From: Flavobacterium piscisymbiosum
GTDB lineage: Bacteria > Bacteroidota > Bacteroidia > Flavobacteriales > Flavobacteriaceae
DNA: 64,000 nucleotides
Reading direction: 5' to 3'
Assembly: GCF_020905295.1 (NCBI RefSeq)
Contig: NZ_JAJJMM010000001.1
Coordinates: forward strand, 1,798,001-1,862,000
Below the pieces are notes generated by a model. It had not been told where the DNA came from and did no database searches. It saw only the letters and a program-made list of their open reading frames with translations. The position numbers and the translations under genes were made by a program. This document shows, one piece after another, positions 51,021-59,460 of the stretch; positions within the stretch are counted from its first letter, which is position 1; each line of letters opens with the position of its first letter.

Positions 51021-52265
51021 ATGGAAGTTTTAAAAATAGCAACAGCAGGAAGTGTAGATGACGGAAAAAGTACTTTGATCGGGAGATTATTGTACGATAC
51101 AAAATCGTTGACTACAGATAAGATTGAAGCAATCGAAAAAAGCAGTAAACAAAAAGGATACGATTATCTTGATTTTTCATTGGCAACTGACGGATTGGTG
51201 GCAGAAAGAGAACAAGGAATCACGATTGATGTTGCTCATATTTATTTTTCGACGGCAAAGAAAAGTTACATTATTGCCGATACTCCGGGTCACGTAGAAT
51301 ATACCAGAAATATGGTTACAGGAGCTTCGACTTCTCAGGTTTCTATTATTTTAATTGATGCCAGAAAAGGTGTAATTGAGCAAACGTACCGTCACTTTTT
51401 TATCAATAATTTATTGAGAGTAAAAGAGGTAATTGTAGCGATCAATAAAATGGATTTAGTAGATTATTCTGAAGAAGTATACAATAAAATCAAAGCTGAT
51501 TTTCAGGCATTAAATGCTAAAAGTACTTTCAAAGAACAAAACGTAAGTTACATTCCGTTAAGTGCTATCAATGGCGGAAACGTAGTTGATCAATCAGAGA
51601 ATATGCCTTGGTACACTGGTCAAACTGTTTTGCAACATTTAGAAGGATTAGATTCTTCGGATGTTTTTGAAGCAGGGAAAGCACGTTTCCCGGTTCAGAC
51701 TGTCATTCGTCCAAAGACAGAAGAATATCATGACTTTAGAGGTTACGCAGGAAAATTATACGGAAACTCCATTAAAGTGGGAGATGCCGTTACAGTTCTT
51801 CCTTCTTTAACAGAATCAAAAGTATCAAAAATTCACTTTTTCGATAAAACATTCGATGAAGCCGTTGCAGGTTCTTCTATCACAATCGAATTAGAAAATG
51901 ACATCAATGTTACAAGAGGCGATATGATTGTAAAATCATCAGAACTTCCAAAAATTGAAAAAGAAATCACAACAACAGTTTGCTGGATGGACAGCAAAAA
52001 GCTGGTTGCAGGTACAAAATATATTGTACAACACAACACAAACTCAGTTTTGGCAAAAGTAGAGAGTATCAAAAATACTATCTCAACAGATTATTCAGGT
52101 ACAAAAGAAGCATCGCAATTGGCGATCAACGAAATTGGAGAAGTAAGTATCAAATTAAGTAAACCTTTATATTTTGATGCCTATAACGACAATAAATCAA
52201 ACGGAGCTTTTATCTTAATTGATACTGCAACCAATACCACAGCAGGAGTAGGATTTATTCGATAA
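51021..52265 (+). CDS. cysN: Sulfate adenylyltransferase subunit 1
   Basis: A 414-residue CysN, the GTPase subunit that drives sulfate adenylation. GTPase motifs: IATAGSVDDGKSTLIGRLLYD (G1), EREQGITIDVAHIYF (G2), IIADTPGHVEYTRNM (G3), VAINKMDLVDY (G4) and PLSAINGGNV; the C-terminal half is the EF-Tu-like beta barrels (YHDFRGYAGKLYGNSIKVGD). It ends without a CysC (APS kinase) fusion. An upstream TTG at 50979 in frame would add 14 residues from repeated AACTTGAAAC spacer; the ATG at 51021 directly before EVLKIATAG is preferred. Confidence 0.96.
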   Translation: MEVLKIATAGSVDDGKSTLIGRLLYDTKSLTTDKIEAIEKSSKQKGYDYLDFSLATDGLVAEREQGITIDVAHIYFSTAKKSYIIADTPGHVEYTRNMVTGASTSQVSIILIDARKGVIEQTYRHFFINNLLRVKEVIVAINKMDLVDYSEEVYNKIKADFQALNAKSTFKEQNVSYIPLSAINGGNVVDQSENMPWYTGQTVLQHLEGLDSSDVFEAGKARFPVQTVIRPKTEEYHDFRGYAGKLYGNSIKVGDAVTVLPSLTESKVSKIHFFDKTFDEAVAGSSITIELENDINVTRGDMIVKSSELPKIEKEITTTVCWMDSKKLVAGTKYIVQHNTNSVLAKVESIKNTISTDYSGTKEASQLAINEIGEVSIKLSKPLYFDAYNDNKSNGAFILIDTATNTTAGVGFIR

Positions 52266-52285
52266 ATGCATTAGGCTTTAAGCAA

Positions 52286-52348
52286 TAAGCCTTAAGCAAA
52301 AAAGAAAATTAAAAGACAGCTTAAAGCCTAAAGCTTAAAGCCTAAAGC
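52286..52348. repeat. CTTAAAGCCTAAAG spacer repeats
   Basis: The gap between cysN and the sulfite reductase gene has tandem and inverted forms of GCTTTAAGC, AAGCCTTAAGC and CTTAAAGCCTAAAG (two direct copies at about 52319-52348). Simple spacer repeats. Confidence 0.6.
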
Positions 52349-52358
52349 CAGAAATAAA

Positions 52359-54449
52359 ATGGAAAGTTTTAGAACAGAAATAGAAAATCCGATAGTTCAG
52401 AAAGAGATTATCGATTTAGAAAAAAAGATTCATTTATTCCGTGGAGGAAAAATTGATGATGAGCGTTTTCGTAGTCTTCGTTTAGCACGTGGAATTTACG
52501 GACAACGTCAGGAAGGCGTTCAAATGATTCGTATTAAATTGCCTTATGGTAAAGTAACCAGCGAGCAATTAGTACGTATTACTAAAGTTTCTGATGAATA
52601 TTCTACCGGACGTTTGCATATTACAACACGTCAGGATATTCAGATTCACTATGTAAGTTTAGACAGAACTCCTGAGCTTTGGGCAAATTTAGCAAAAGAT
52701 GATGTTACCTTGCGTGAAGCTTGTGGTAACACCGTAAGAAATATAACAGGAAGTGAATTGGCAGGTGTAGATGTAAACGAACCATTTGATGTTTCGCCTT
52801 ATGCTCACGCTTTATTTCAATATTTATTAAGAAACCCTATTTGTCAGGAAATGGGACGTAAATTTAAAATTTCGTTCTCATCATCTGATGAAGATACCGC
52901 TTTGAGTTATTTACATGATTTAGGATTTATCCCGAAAATTGTTGATGGCGTTCGTGGATTCAAAATCATGTTTGGTGGAGGTTTAGGATCTCAGCCTGCG
53001 CATGCTGAATTATTTTCAGAATTTGTTCCGGCAAACGAAATCATCCCGACAGCAGAAGGAATCATCCGTATTTTTGACCGTTACGGTGAACGTGCAAAAA
53101 GAATGAAAGCACGTATGAAATTCTTAATCAAAGAAATGGGAAGAGATGTTTTCCTTGATTTAGTTGAAAAAGAGAAAAAAGCAATCGCTTTTGAAACATA
53201 CGAAATTGACACAACCGCTTTTGACGGACCAATTGCAGAGCCATTATTGCAAGCTCCAGAAGTTACAATTGAAGATGCTGCAGCTTATGAAGCCTGGAAA
53301 AAATCGAATGTAATTGCTCAAAAACAAGCAGGTTATTACGCTATTGGAATTAAAGTTTTATTGGGAGATTTTTATACTGATAAAGCAAGATTATTAGCCG
53401 ATTTAATTAAAAACTACGCAGCAAACGAACTACGTTTTTCATTGCGTCAAAATATTGTAATACGTCACGTAAAAGAAGAAAATCTTCCTTTCTTTTATCA
53501 GGAATTAGCCAAATTAAACTTTGTTGATTTAGGTTATAATTCTACAGCAGATATTACGGCATGTCCCGGTACAGATACTTGTAATTTGGGGATTGCAAGT
53601 AGTACCGGTATTGCAGAAGAATTAGAAAAAGTTTTAAATGCCGAATATCCACAATATTTAAACAATCAGGAAATCGAGATTAAAATTTCGGGTTGTATGA
53701 ATGCTTGCGGGCAACACAATATGTCTGCAATTGGTTTTCAGGGAATGTCTATCAATTCAGGAAAATTAGTAGCTCCGGCATTGCAGGTTTTGTTAGGAGG
53801 AGGAAGATTAGGCAACGGAGCAGGACGTTTTGCTGACAAAGTTATCAAAATCCCAAGCCGTAGAGGACCAGATGCATTACGTACAATTTTAAATGATTTT
53901 GACGCGAATGCCAACGGAGAAAAATTCCTTAATTATTATGATCTAAAAGGAGAGAAATATTTCTATGAAATTTTGAAACCTTTTGCAGATGTAACCAATT
54001 TAACCGAAGCTGATTTTATAGATTGGGGTAATGCTGATAACTACGTAAAAGCAGTTGGAGTTGGAGAATGTGCCGGAGTTGTGATCGATTTAGTAGCTAC
54101 TTTATTATTAGAAGCCAAAGACAAATTGACATTCGCACAAGAATCTTTCGACGAAGGAAAATGGTCAGATGCAATTTATCATGCTTATGCAGGATTTGTA
54201 AATGGTGCCAAAGCTTTATTGCTTTCAGAAAACGAAAAAACAAATAATCACGCCGGAATTGTAGATTTATTTGATACTGTTTTCATTGCAACTGATAAAA
54301 TTCAATTACCAACAACATTTAGAGAATTGGTATATCAAATCAATCAAAATGAACCTACAGAAGCATTTGCGAAAGCATACATTCAACAAGGAATTTCATT
54401 TTTTGATACCATAGAAAAATACAGAGCTCAAGAATTAGCAAATGCATAA
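52359..54449 (+). CDS. Siroheme sulfite reductase with C-terminal HEPN-like domain
   Basis: A 696-residue protein. Residues 1-540 form a ferredoxin-type sulfite/nitrite reductase with duplicated half-domains: FRSLRLARGIYGQRQEGVQM, GRLHITTRQDIQIHYV, TLREACGNTVRNITGSELAG, RFSLRQNIVIRHV, and the 4Fe-4S/siroheme Cys C402-x5-C408 (ACPGTDTCNLG) and C446-x3-C450 (SGCMNACGQH). It reduces sulfite to sulfide, given the operon. The C-terminal about 130 residues (LEAKDKLTFAQESFDEGKWS, AIYHAYAGFVNGAKALLLS) are helical and resemble a HEPN domain, an addition not found in the classical enzyme. The stop overlaps the start of cobA by 8 bp. The nearby FNR-like gene (56380) may supply electrons. Confidence 0.9.
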   Translation: MESFRTEIENPIVQKEIIDLEKKIHLFRGGKIDDERFRSLRLARGIYGQRQEGVQMIRIKLPYGKVTSEQLVRITKVSDEYSTGRLHITTRQDIQIHYVSLDRTPELWANLAKDDVTLREACGNTVRNITGSELAGVDVNEPFDVSPYAHALFQYLLRNPICQEMGRKFKISFSSSDEDTALSYLHDLGFIPKIVDGVRGFKIMFGGGLGSQPAHAELFSEFVPANEIIPTAEGIIRIFDRYGERAKRMKARMKFLIKEMGRDVFLDLVEKEKKAIAFETYEIDTTAFDGPIAEPLLQAPEVTIEDAAAYEAWKKSNVIAQKQAGYYAIGIKVLLGDFYTDKARLLADLIKNYAANELRFSLRQNIVIRHVKEENLPFFYQELAKLNFVDLGYNSTADITACPGTDTCNLGIASSTGIAEELEKVLNAEYPQYLNNQEIEIKISGCMNACGQHNMSAIGFQGMSINSGKLVAPALQVLLGGGRLGNGAGRFADKVIKIPSRRGPDALRTILNDFDANANGEKFLNYYDLKGEKYFYEILKPFADVTNLTEADFIDWGNADNYVKAVGVGECAGVVIDLVATLLLEAKDKLTFAQESFDEGKWSDAIYHAYAGFVNGAKALLLSENEKTNNHAGIVDLFDTVFIATDKIQLPTTFRELVYQINQNEPTEAFAKAYIQQGISFFDTIEKYRAQELANA

Positions 54450-55218
54450 TACCATAAAACCCAAAGTAACTTTAGTTGGTGCAGGTCCCGGAGATCCGGA
54501 TTTGCTTACGCTGAAAGCCGTAAAAGCCCTTGCTGAAGCGAAGGTGGTTTTGTACGATGCCTTGGCCAATGACGAAATATTAGCGCACGCTCCTAAAAAT
54601 GCCATCAAAATTTTTGTTGGAAAAAAAATAGGAAATCACGCCTACACGCAAGACCAAATCAATCAGTTAATTGTTGATAATGCTTTAACGTACGGAAATG
54701 TAGTGCGTTTAAAAGGTGGAGATCCGTTTATTTTTGGGCGCGGAAGCGAAGAAATAGAATTTGCAGAAAGCTTCGGAATCGAAACAATTGTAATTCCTGG
54801 TATATCATCTGTAGTAGCAGTTCCGGCAAGTCAGGGAATTTCGATTACTAAAAGAGGAGTTTCAGAAAGCTTTTGGGCAATTACCGGAACAACTTCTGAT
54901 CGAAAGTTATCTTCAGATGTAGCTTTAGCGGCGCAATCTTCTGCAACGGTTGTTATTTTGATGGGAATGCACAAATTGCCTCAAATTATCGATTTGTTTC
55001 AAAAAGAAGCTAAAGGAGATTTGCCCGTTGCGATCATTCAAAACGGAACAACTTGTGATGAAAAAGTAGGAGTTGGAACAGTAGATTCGATTTTAGAAAT
55101 TGTAAAACAAAGACAACTGAGTTCACCGGCAATTATTGTTCTTGGAAATGTTGTTCGCGAAAGCAATAAATTAAAAGGATTCTACGAAGAATTTCTATCA
55201 AAAGAGACAATTCGTTAG
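54442..55218 (+). CDS. cobA: Uroporphyrinogen-III C-methyltransferase
   Basis: A 258-residue SAM-dependent methyltransferase making precorrin-2 from uroporphyrinogen III, first step to siroheme. Motifs: VTLVGAGPGDPDLLTLKAVK, VVLYDALANDEILAHAP, VVRLKGGDPFIFGRGSEEIE, IPGISSVVAVPASQGISITKR and VVILMGMHKLPQI. The length is that of stand-alone CobA, not the fused CysG. It overlaps the sulfite reductase gene by 8 bp, so cofactor and enzyme synthesis are coupled. Siroheme is the cofactor of the preceding gene product. Confidence 0.96.
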   Translation: MHNTIKPKVTLVGAGPGDPDLLTLKAVKALAEAKVVLYDALANDEILAHAPKNAIKIFVGKKIGNHAYTQDQINQLIVDNALTYGNVVRLKGGDPFIFGRGSEEIEFAESFGIETIVIPGISSVVAVPASQGISITKRGVSESFWAITGTTSDRKLSSDVALAAQSSATVVILMGMHKLPQIIDLFQKEAKGDLPVAIIQNGTTCDEKVGVGTVDSILEIVKQRQLSSPAIIVLGNVVRESNKLKGFYEEFLSKETIR

Positions 55219-55260
55219 CGTTATATTCGGTCAGGAATAGCTAATCAATAGAAATAATCC

Positions 55261-55331
55261 ATGAATGTTCCGTTAGGAACAATTCATGGGTAGAAAAAAA
55301 ATGTTATCAATAAAAACGTTCCGTTAGGAAC
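55261..55331. repeat. Two GTTCCGTTAGGAAC palindromes
   Basis: GTTCCGTTAGGAAC occurs at 55267-55280, within a longer palindrome ATGAAT...ATTCAT (55261-55287), and at 55318-55331. They belong to the dispersed GTTCCG-AGGAAC family and fill the gap between cobA and the next siroheme gene. Confidence 0.8.
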
Positions 55332-55379
55332 ATGTGATTGGTAAATCATCTAATTTTGATTGGATGAAATTAAATTAAA

Positions 55380-55961
55380 ATGGAACAAAACGAATTATAT
55401 CCAATATTTCTAAAGCTTCACAATCTAAATGTTCTGATTGTGGGTGGAGGAAATGTGGGACTAGAAAAGCTCTCTTTTTTACTAAAGTCGAGCCCTAATG
55501 CAAATGTTGAGGTTGTGGCATCGGATTTTCATTTAGAAATTAAAGTATTAGCCGAAAGTCATCCTTCAATTAAATTGACAGAATCGAAGTTCAAAAAGAA
55601 AATGCTCAAAAAGCGTCATATGGTAATCGCTTGTACCGATGATTTAAAAGTCAACAAAAAGGTATACGATTTGTCCCGAAAGCGTTATTTGATTTGCAAT
55701 ATTGCCGATACACCAGATTTATGTGATTATTATCTGGGCGGAATCGTAACGAAAGGAAACGTAAAAATTGCCATTTCGACCAACGGAAAATCGCCAACAA
55801 CAGCCAAAAGACTGAGAGAGTTTTTCGAAGAAGTGATTCCGGAAGACATCAATAAAATGGTAGAAAACCTGAACGAATACAGAAGAACCTTAAAAGGTGA
55901 TTTTGAAGAAAAGGTTAAAAGGATGAACGAGATTACTGCTTCATTAAAAAACAAAGAATAA
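55380..55961 (+). CDS. Precorrin-2 dehydrogenase / siroheme synthase N-terminal domain protein
   Basis: A 193-residue protein like the N-terminal half of CysG/Met8. Motifs: YPIFLKLHNLNVLIVGGGNV (NAD-binding), KLSFLLKSSPNANVEVVASD, VIACTDDLKVNKKVYDLSRK with the conserved Asp, ICNIADTPDLCDYYLGGIVTKGNVKIAI, STNGKSPTTAKRLREFFEEV. It oxidises precorrin-2 to sirohydrochlorin and may insert iron, completing siroheme with CobA. The last 42 codons are duplicated immediately downstream (56012-56189). The gene is intact. Confidence 0.92.
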   Translation: MEQNELYPIFLKLHNLNVLIVGGGNVGLEKLSFLLKSSPNANVEVVASDFHLEIKVLAESHPSIKLTESKFKKKMLKKRHMVIACTDDLKVNKKVYDLSRKRYLICNIADTPDLCDYYLGGIVTKGNVKIAISTNGKSPTTAKRLREFFEEVIPEDINKMVENLNEYRRTLKGDFEEKVKRMNEITASLKNKE

Positions 55962-56189
55962 CAAGAGTTCCGTAGGAACGGTACATATTGTAGCGTCGGG
56001 TTTTAACCCGATGATTCCGGAAGACATCAATAAAATGGTAGAAAACCTAAATGAATACAGAAGAACCCTAAAAGGTGATTTTGAAGAAAAGGTTAAAAGG
56101 ATGAACGAGATTACCGCTTCATTAAAAAACAAAGAGTAATAAAAGAGTTCCGGAGGAACGTTTCATATTGTAGCGTCGGGTTTCAACCC
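55834..56189 (+). repeat. 178-bp tandem duplication of the siroheme gene 3' end
   Basis: Copy 1 (55834-56011) has the last 42 codons and stop of the siroheme gene plus a GTTCCG repeat unit; copy 2 (56012-56189) repeats this. In the coding part there are five base differences (CTG/CTA, AAC/AAT, TTA/CTA, ACT/ACC, GAA/GAG), all silent. Copy 2 has no start codon of its own. Two more units of GGAGGAACGAT...TTCGGGATTAA...CCGAT (56194-56234 and 56238-56278) follow, filling the gap to the oxidoreductase gene. Confidence 0.9.
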
Positions 56190-56379
56190 GATGGAGGAGG
56201 AACGATCCATATTGTAGCTTCGGGATTAAACCGATGGAGGAGGAACGATTCATATTATAGCTTCGGGATTAACCCGATGAAAAAAAATTCACAAAGAAAT
56301 CAATGATAAAAATCATTTGTCATTAGAATATATTATTCGTTTCTTTGTATTATTAAGAATGATTATAAACAACAACATA

Positions 56380-57432
56380 ATGATTAAAACAGATATACTT
56401 ATAATTGGAGCAGGACCAACAGGTTTATTTGCCGTTTTCGAGGCAGGATTATTAAAATTAAAATGTCATATTTTAGATGCTTTACCACAAGCAGGAGGAC
56501 AACTTTCAGAATTGTACCCTAAAAAACCTATCTATGATATTCCTGGTTTTCCTGAAGTTTTAGCAGGAGATTTAATTGATAACCTACAAGAGCAAATTAA
56601 ACAATTTGAGCCAGGTTACACATTAGGAGAAAGAGCCGAAACCATCGAAAAGCAAGAAGACGGAAGTTTTATCGTAACATCAAATAAAGGAACTAAATTT
56701 CACGCACCTGTTATTGCTATCGCTGGAGGTTTAGGAAGTTTTGAGCCTCGTAAACCACTTATCGAAGATATCGAGTTTTATGAAGATAAAGGAGTAAAAT
56801 ACTTCATCAAAAATCCGGAGAAATTCAGAGACAAAAGAGTTGTAATTGCCGGAGGAGGAGATTCAGCTTTAGACTGGAGTATCTTCTTAGCCAATGTAGC
56901 TTCAGAAGTAACTTTGATTCACCGTAGAAACGAATTTAGAGGAGCTCTAGATTCTGTAGAAAAAGTACAGGAACTTAAAACAGCAGGAAAAATTAAATTA
57001 ATTACACCTGCAGAAGTTATCGGAATTAATGGTGCTGAGCACGTTGAATCGTTAGATATCGAAGAAAACGGAGCACACCGCAAAATCGAAACAGATTTCT
57101 TTATTCCTCTTTTCGGATTGACTCCAAAATTAGGACCAATCGCAGACTGGGGATTAGATATCGAGAAAAATGCTATTAAAGTAAACAACGCATTAGATTA
57201 CCAAACTAACATTCCTGGAATCTTTGCCATTGGAGACGTTAACACTTATCCAGGAAAATTAAAGTTAATCCTTTGTGGTTTCCACGAAGCAACTTTAATG
57301 TGTCAGGCAGCGTACCAAATTATCAATCCAGGTAAAAAATACGTATTGAAATATACAACAGTTTCTGGAGTTGACGGTTTCGACGGAACTCGTAAAGAAG
57401 CGCCAAAAGCAGTTGTTAAGGCGATTGTATAA
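56380..57432 (+). CDS. Ferredoxin/flavodoxin-NADP reductase, thioredoxin-reductase-like
   Basis: A roughly 350-residue FAD and NADP flavoprotein of the YumC-type ferredoxin-NADP reductases. Motifs: TDILIIGAGPTGLFAVFEAG (FAD), ALPQAGGQLSELYPKKPIYD, VVIAGGGDSALDWSIFLA (NADP; no CxxC as found in thioredoxin reductase), LIHRRNEFRG, and GIFAIGDVNTYPGKLKLILC. The preferred start is ATG 56380 just before IKTDIL; the frame is open to a TTG at 56317, but those residues do not fit the family. As the last gene of the sulfate cluster it may pass electrons from NADPH to the sulfite reductase. Confidence 0.92.
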   Translation: MIKTDILIIGAGPTGLFAVFEAGLLKLKCHILDALPQAGGQLSELYPKKPIYDIPGFPEVLAGDLIDNLQEQIKQFEPGYTLGERAETIEKQEDGSFIVTSNKGTKFHAPVIAIAGGLGSFEPRKPLIEDIEFYEDKGVKYFIKNPEKFRDKRVVIAGGGDSALDWSIFLANVASEVTLIHRRNEFRGALDSVEKVQELKTAGKIKLITPAEVIGINGAEHVESLDIEENGAHRKIETDFFIPLFGLTPKLGPIADWGLDIEKNAIKVNNALDYQTNIPGIFAIGDVNTYPGKLKLILCGFHEATLMCQAAYQIINPGKKYVLKYTTVSGVDGFDGTRKEAPKAVVKAIV

Positions 57433-57476
57433 GAGTCTAAGTTGCTAAGGGAATAAGATTCTAAGATTTTATATAG

Positions 57477-57507
57477 AAGCTCAAACTTTTAAAGTTTGGG
57501 CTTTTTT
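57477..57507 (+). terminator. Terminator of the sulfate cluster
   Basis: AAGCTCAAACTTT pairs with AAAGTTTGGGCTT (one G-T pair), then T's. It is the first clear terminator on this strand downstream of 47972, so it may end the whole operon. Confidence 0.85.
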
Positions 57508-57591
57508 ATTACTAAATAAACTTCATAACGCAAAAATAAGAACTGTTATTTTATCTTTATTGAGTAAAAAAGAGGTTTTAAATATTTTTGA

Positions 57592-58404
57592 ATGAAAAAT
57601 AAGAGCATTGTTTTATTGATTTCTTTCAGTTTTTTACTTGGATGCAAGGAGCAAAAAGAGGAGACTATTTCTGAAAAGCCTGTTGAGACTTTGGTAAATG
57701 GATGTTTACCTCGTCTTACGGATGATCCAAAACTTGAAAAAGAGGAAATAATTATTTATGCAGACAACGACGAAGATTCATTAATTATTTCTAAGAATGA
57801 AATGAATAAAATTGAAGCACTTTTTCCAGTATTTAAAGCAGATTTCCCTTCAAATCCAAATGAGTCTTATGCGGGAAATTCATGGAAGAAATACATAAAT
57901 CAAGATGGAAAAGAAGATAGTTTTACATTTGGAAGCGAAGCTGGTCAAGATTATTTTTGTTTAGTTTATACGTATTACCTTAAACAAAAAAATGGAAACG
58001 AAAAATTTAAAAAAGAAAGAGAAACATTAATTGAGTTATATAGAGCGGTTAATGGACTTTATCAAGGTTTAAATTATGGAGGTACATATTTTGGACATCA
58101 ACATAAAAGATTAAATGCTGATGCTGAATACTCCATCTATCAATTAGTAATTGGCAAGGAATATTATGAGAAAAAATATGATTTTAAAAAACAGAAAAAA
58201 TTATATATCCAATCTTTAATACAATATGTTGCGGACGAAGAAAGTCAGAATTCTTATAACGAAGAAGATCGAATAGAGGGTAATGGGAAAAACACTAGAA
58301 GAGCAAAAGAGCTTCAAAAGAGAATAGATATTTTGCAAAAATTAATTACAAATTATTTCTACCTAAATCAAGTTCAAAATTTTGAAATAACATATTACAA
58401 ATAA
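57592..58404 (+). CDS. Lipoprotein of unknown function
   Basis: A 270-residue protein with a lipoprotein signal (IVLLISFSFLLGCKEQ; lipobox LLGC, Cys at 17). The rest is hydrophilic, Lys/Glu-rich and helical toward the C-terminus (TRRAKELQKRIDILQKLITN). A middle part has Tyr/Trp motifs (SYAGNSWKKYINQDGKEDSF, NYGGTYFGHQHKRL). I do not recognise the family. A TATTTTTG box lies only 2 bp before the ATG, too close for normal use, so the promoter is unclear; TATCTTTA at about 57552 is another possibility. Confidence 0.65.
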   Translation: MKNKSIVLLISFSFLLGCKEQKEETISEKPVETLVNGCLPRLTDDPKLEKEEIIIYADNDEDSLIISKNEMNKIEALFPVFKADFPSNPNESYAGNSWKKYINQDGKEDSFTFGSEAGQDYFCLVYTYYLKQKNGNEKFKKERETLIELYRAVNGLYQGLNYGGTYFGHQHKRLNADAEYSIYQLVIGKEYYEKKYDFKKQKKLYIQSLIQYVADEESQNSYNEEDRIEGNGKNTRRAKELQKRIDILQKLITNYFYLNQVQNFEITYYK

Positions 58405-58411
58405 AGCGTTT

Positions 58412-58462
58412 ATGAAAGATTGGTTTGAAAATTTATCGAAAGATGAAAAAGAAGAAATTTAA
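58412..58462 (+). pseudogene. Short remnant resembling an antitoxin C-terminus
   Basis: A 16-codon frame (MKDWFENLSKDEKEEI) ends at a TAA, after which the same frame continues as KRLRQAEPFSFTVFY. The style recalls the DWW-LS-E-K--I--GL ends of small Bacteroidota antitoxins. It is probably a decayed gene fragment; the evidence is weak. Confidence 0.25.
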
Positions 58463-58566
58463 AAGAGACTTAGACAAGCAGAACCTTTCTCGTTTACAGT
58501 CTTTTATGAAATATTAATTTTAAAACTTAGTATCTTAGCAACTCAGAATTTCAGAACCTTAAAAAA

Positions 58567-58926
58567 ATGGCTTTCGACGAAGATAACGCACAAAGAATCC
58601 GAACGTTTCTACAATATAAAGAAGCAGGCTTTTTCGAAAAGAAAATGTTTGGCGGACTTGTTTTTATGGTAGACAATAAAATGTGCTGCGGAACCCAACT
58701 TGACAAACAAACGGGAGAAAATCTTTTACTTTGCAGAATTGATGATAATGCCTATGCAGATGCAATAGAAAGAGACGATATAATACCAATGTCAAGCTCT
58801 GAAAGACCAATGAAAAACTATATTTTCGTTACCGAAAATGGCTGGCAAAGAAATAAGGATTTAGAGTTTTGGTTACAGCTTTGTTTAGATTTTAATCCTT
58901 TAGCGAAAGCGAGTAAGAAAAAATAA
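58567..58926 (+). CDS. TfoX/Sxy N-terminal domain protein
   Basis: A 119-residue single-domain protein of the TfoX N-terminal family. Motifs: RTFLQYKEAGFFEKKMFGGLVFMVDNKMCCG, matching the M-FGG--F(M/Y)-(D/N)-KM-CG signature of the family, then ENLLLCRIDDN, PMKNYIFV and a C-terminal helix (WLQLCLDFNPLAKASKKK). In Gammaproteobacteria the fused TfoX regulates competence; single N-terminal domains like this are widespread and of unknown role. It stands alone after the lipoprotein and a possible pseudogene. Confidence 0.88.
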   Translation: MAFDEDNAQRIRTFLQYKEAGFFEKKMFGGLVFMVDNKMCCGTQLDKQTGENLLLCRIDDNAYADAIERDDIIPMSSSERPMKNYIFVTENGWQRNKDLEFWLQLCLDFNPLAKASKKK

Positions 58927-58964
58927 CAACCAGAATCCCTGCAACTTAGAAACTTAAAAAAACA

Positions 58965-58996
58965 TTTGCAAGTAGCAAGGCTATTTCATACCTTTG
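58965..58996 (+). promoter_or_regulatory. Promoter of the metH riboswitch transcript
   Basis: TTTG (58965-58968), 20 nt, TACCTTTG (58989-58996): a very good consensus match, 23 nt before the riboswitch. Confidence 0.75.
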
Positions 58997-59019
58997 CCCT
59001 GTTCTTAAAATTATTGAAA

Positions 59020-59130
59020 GTTATCACGAAAGGCGGAGGGATAGACCCGATGAAACCTTAGCAACCCTTTATCTTAAAGAAGGTGCTAAATTCTACTTAA
59101 TACAAATTCATAGTATTTAAGATAGATAAC
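59020..59130 (+). promoter_or_regulatory. SAM-I riboswitch, metH leader
   Basis: P1 GTTATC (59020) with GATAAC (59125), GAAAGGCGGAGGGATAGACC, CGATGAAACCTTAGCAACCC, AAGAAGGTGCTAAATTCTAC, and P4 with CTTAATAC/GTATTTAAG. All are hallmarks of the S-box. It lies 330 nt before the metH N-terminal gene, farther than usual, because a repeat-like block lies between. Confidence 0.93.
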
Positions 59131-59227
59131 ACAAATACATAAAGTATTTCCCAAAACTCTTCCTGACAACCATACAATATTATTTTACTGAATTCAGTAT
59201 TATGAGCGAATCATTGACGCATTTTTT

Positions 59228-59300
59228 GCTGTCATCGTTCCCGCTTTCGCCTATATCTCTCCGTTGCACTACGAGGATACCGGCTTAATCGGGGCTAGTT
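59228..59300. repeat. Dispersed intergenic repeat in the metH leader
   Basis: A block that is richer in G+C than its surroundings, with CGTTCCCGCTTTCGCCT, TCTCCGTTGCACTACGAGGA and GGCTTAATCGGGGCTAG. Its style fits repeats common in flavobacterial spacers. The following TAACAG...CTGTTA pair (about 59350-59387) encloses a CCCGAGGCTTCGGGA palindrome. The last 60 bp before metH are short TTAG-C-A repeats. Confidence 0.5.
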
Positions 59301-59460
59301 AGCTTACAATAGTGATTTTTTGGAATTAATGTGAATCAAAACACGTATTCTAACAGGTTTTCATCCCGAGGCTTCGGGACTGTTAGGTATGTTTTAATAA
59401 TAGAATAAAAAACTTAGCATCTTAGTACCTCAGTACCTTAGCAGCTAAAAGCTAAAAGAC

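Noticed and set aside
56012..56140. Second functional siroheme gene
   Set aside because: It has only the last 42 codons and no start; it is a duplicate tail.
55261..56279. Insertion sequence or transposon in the siroheme region
   Set aside because: Palindromes and duplications are present, but there is no transposase reading frame and no terminal inverted repeats enclosing one.
56317..56379. Longer N-terminus for the ferredoxin-NADP reductase
   Set aside because: The FAD motif of this family begins within a few residues of the start, which fits the ATG at 56380.
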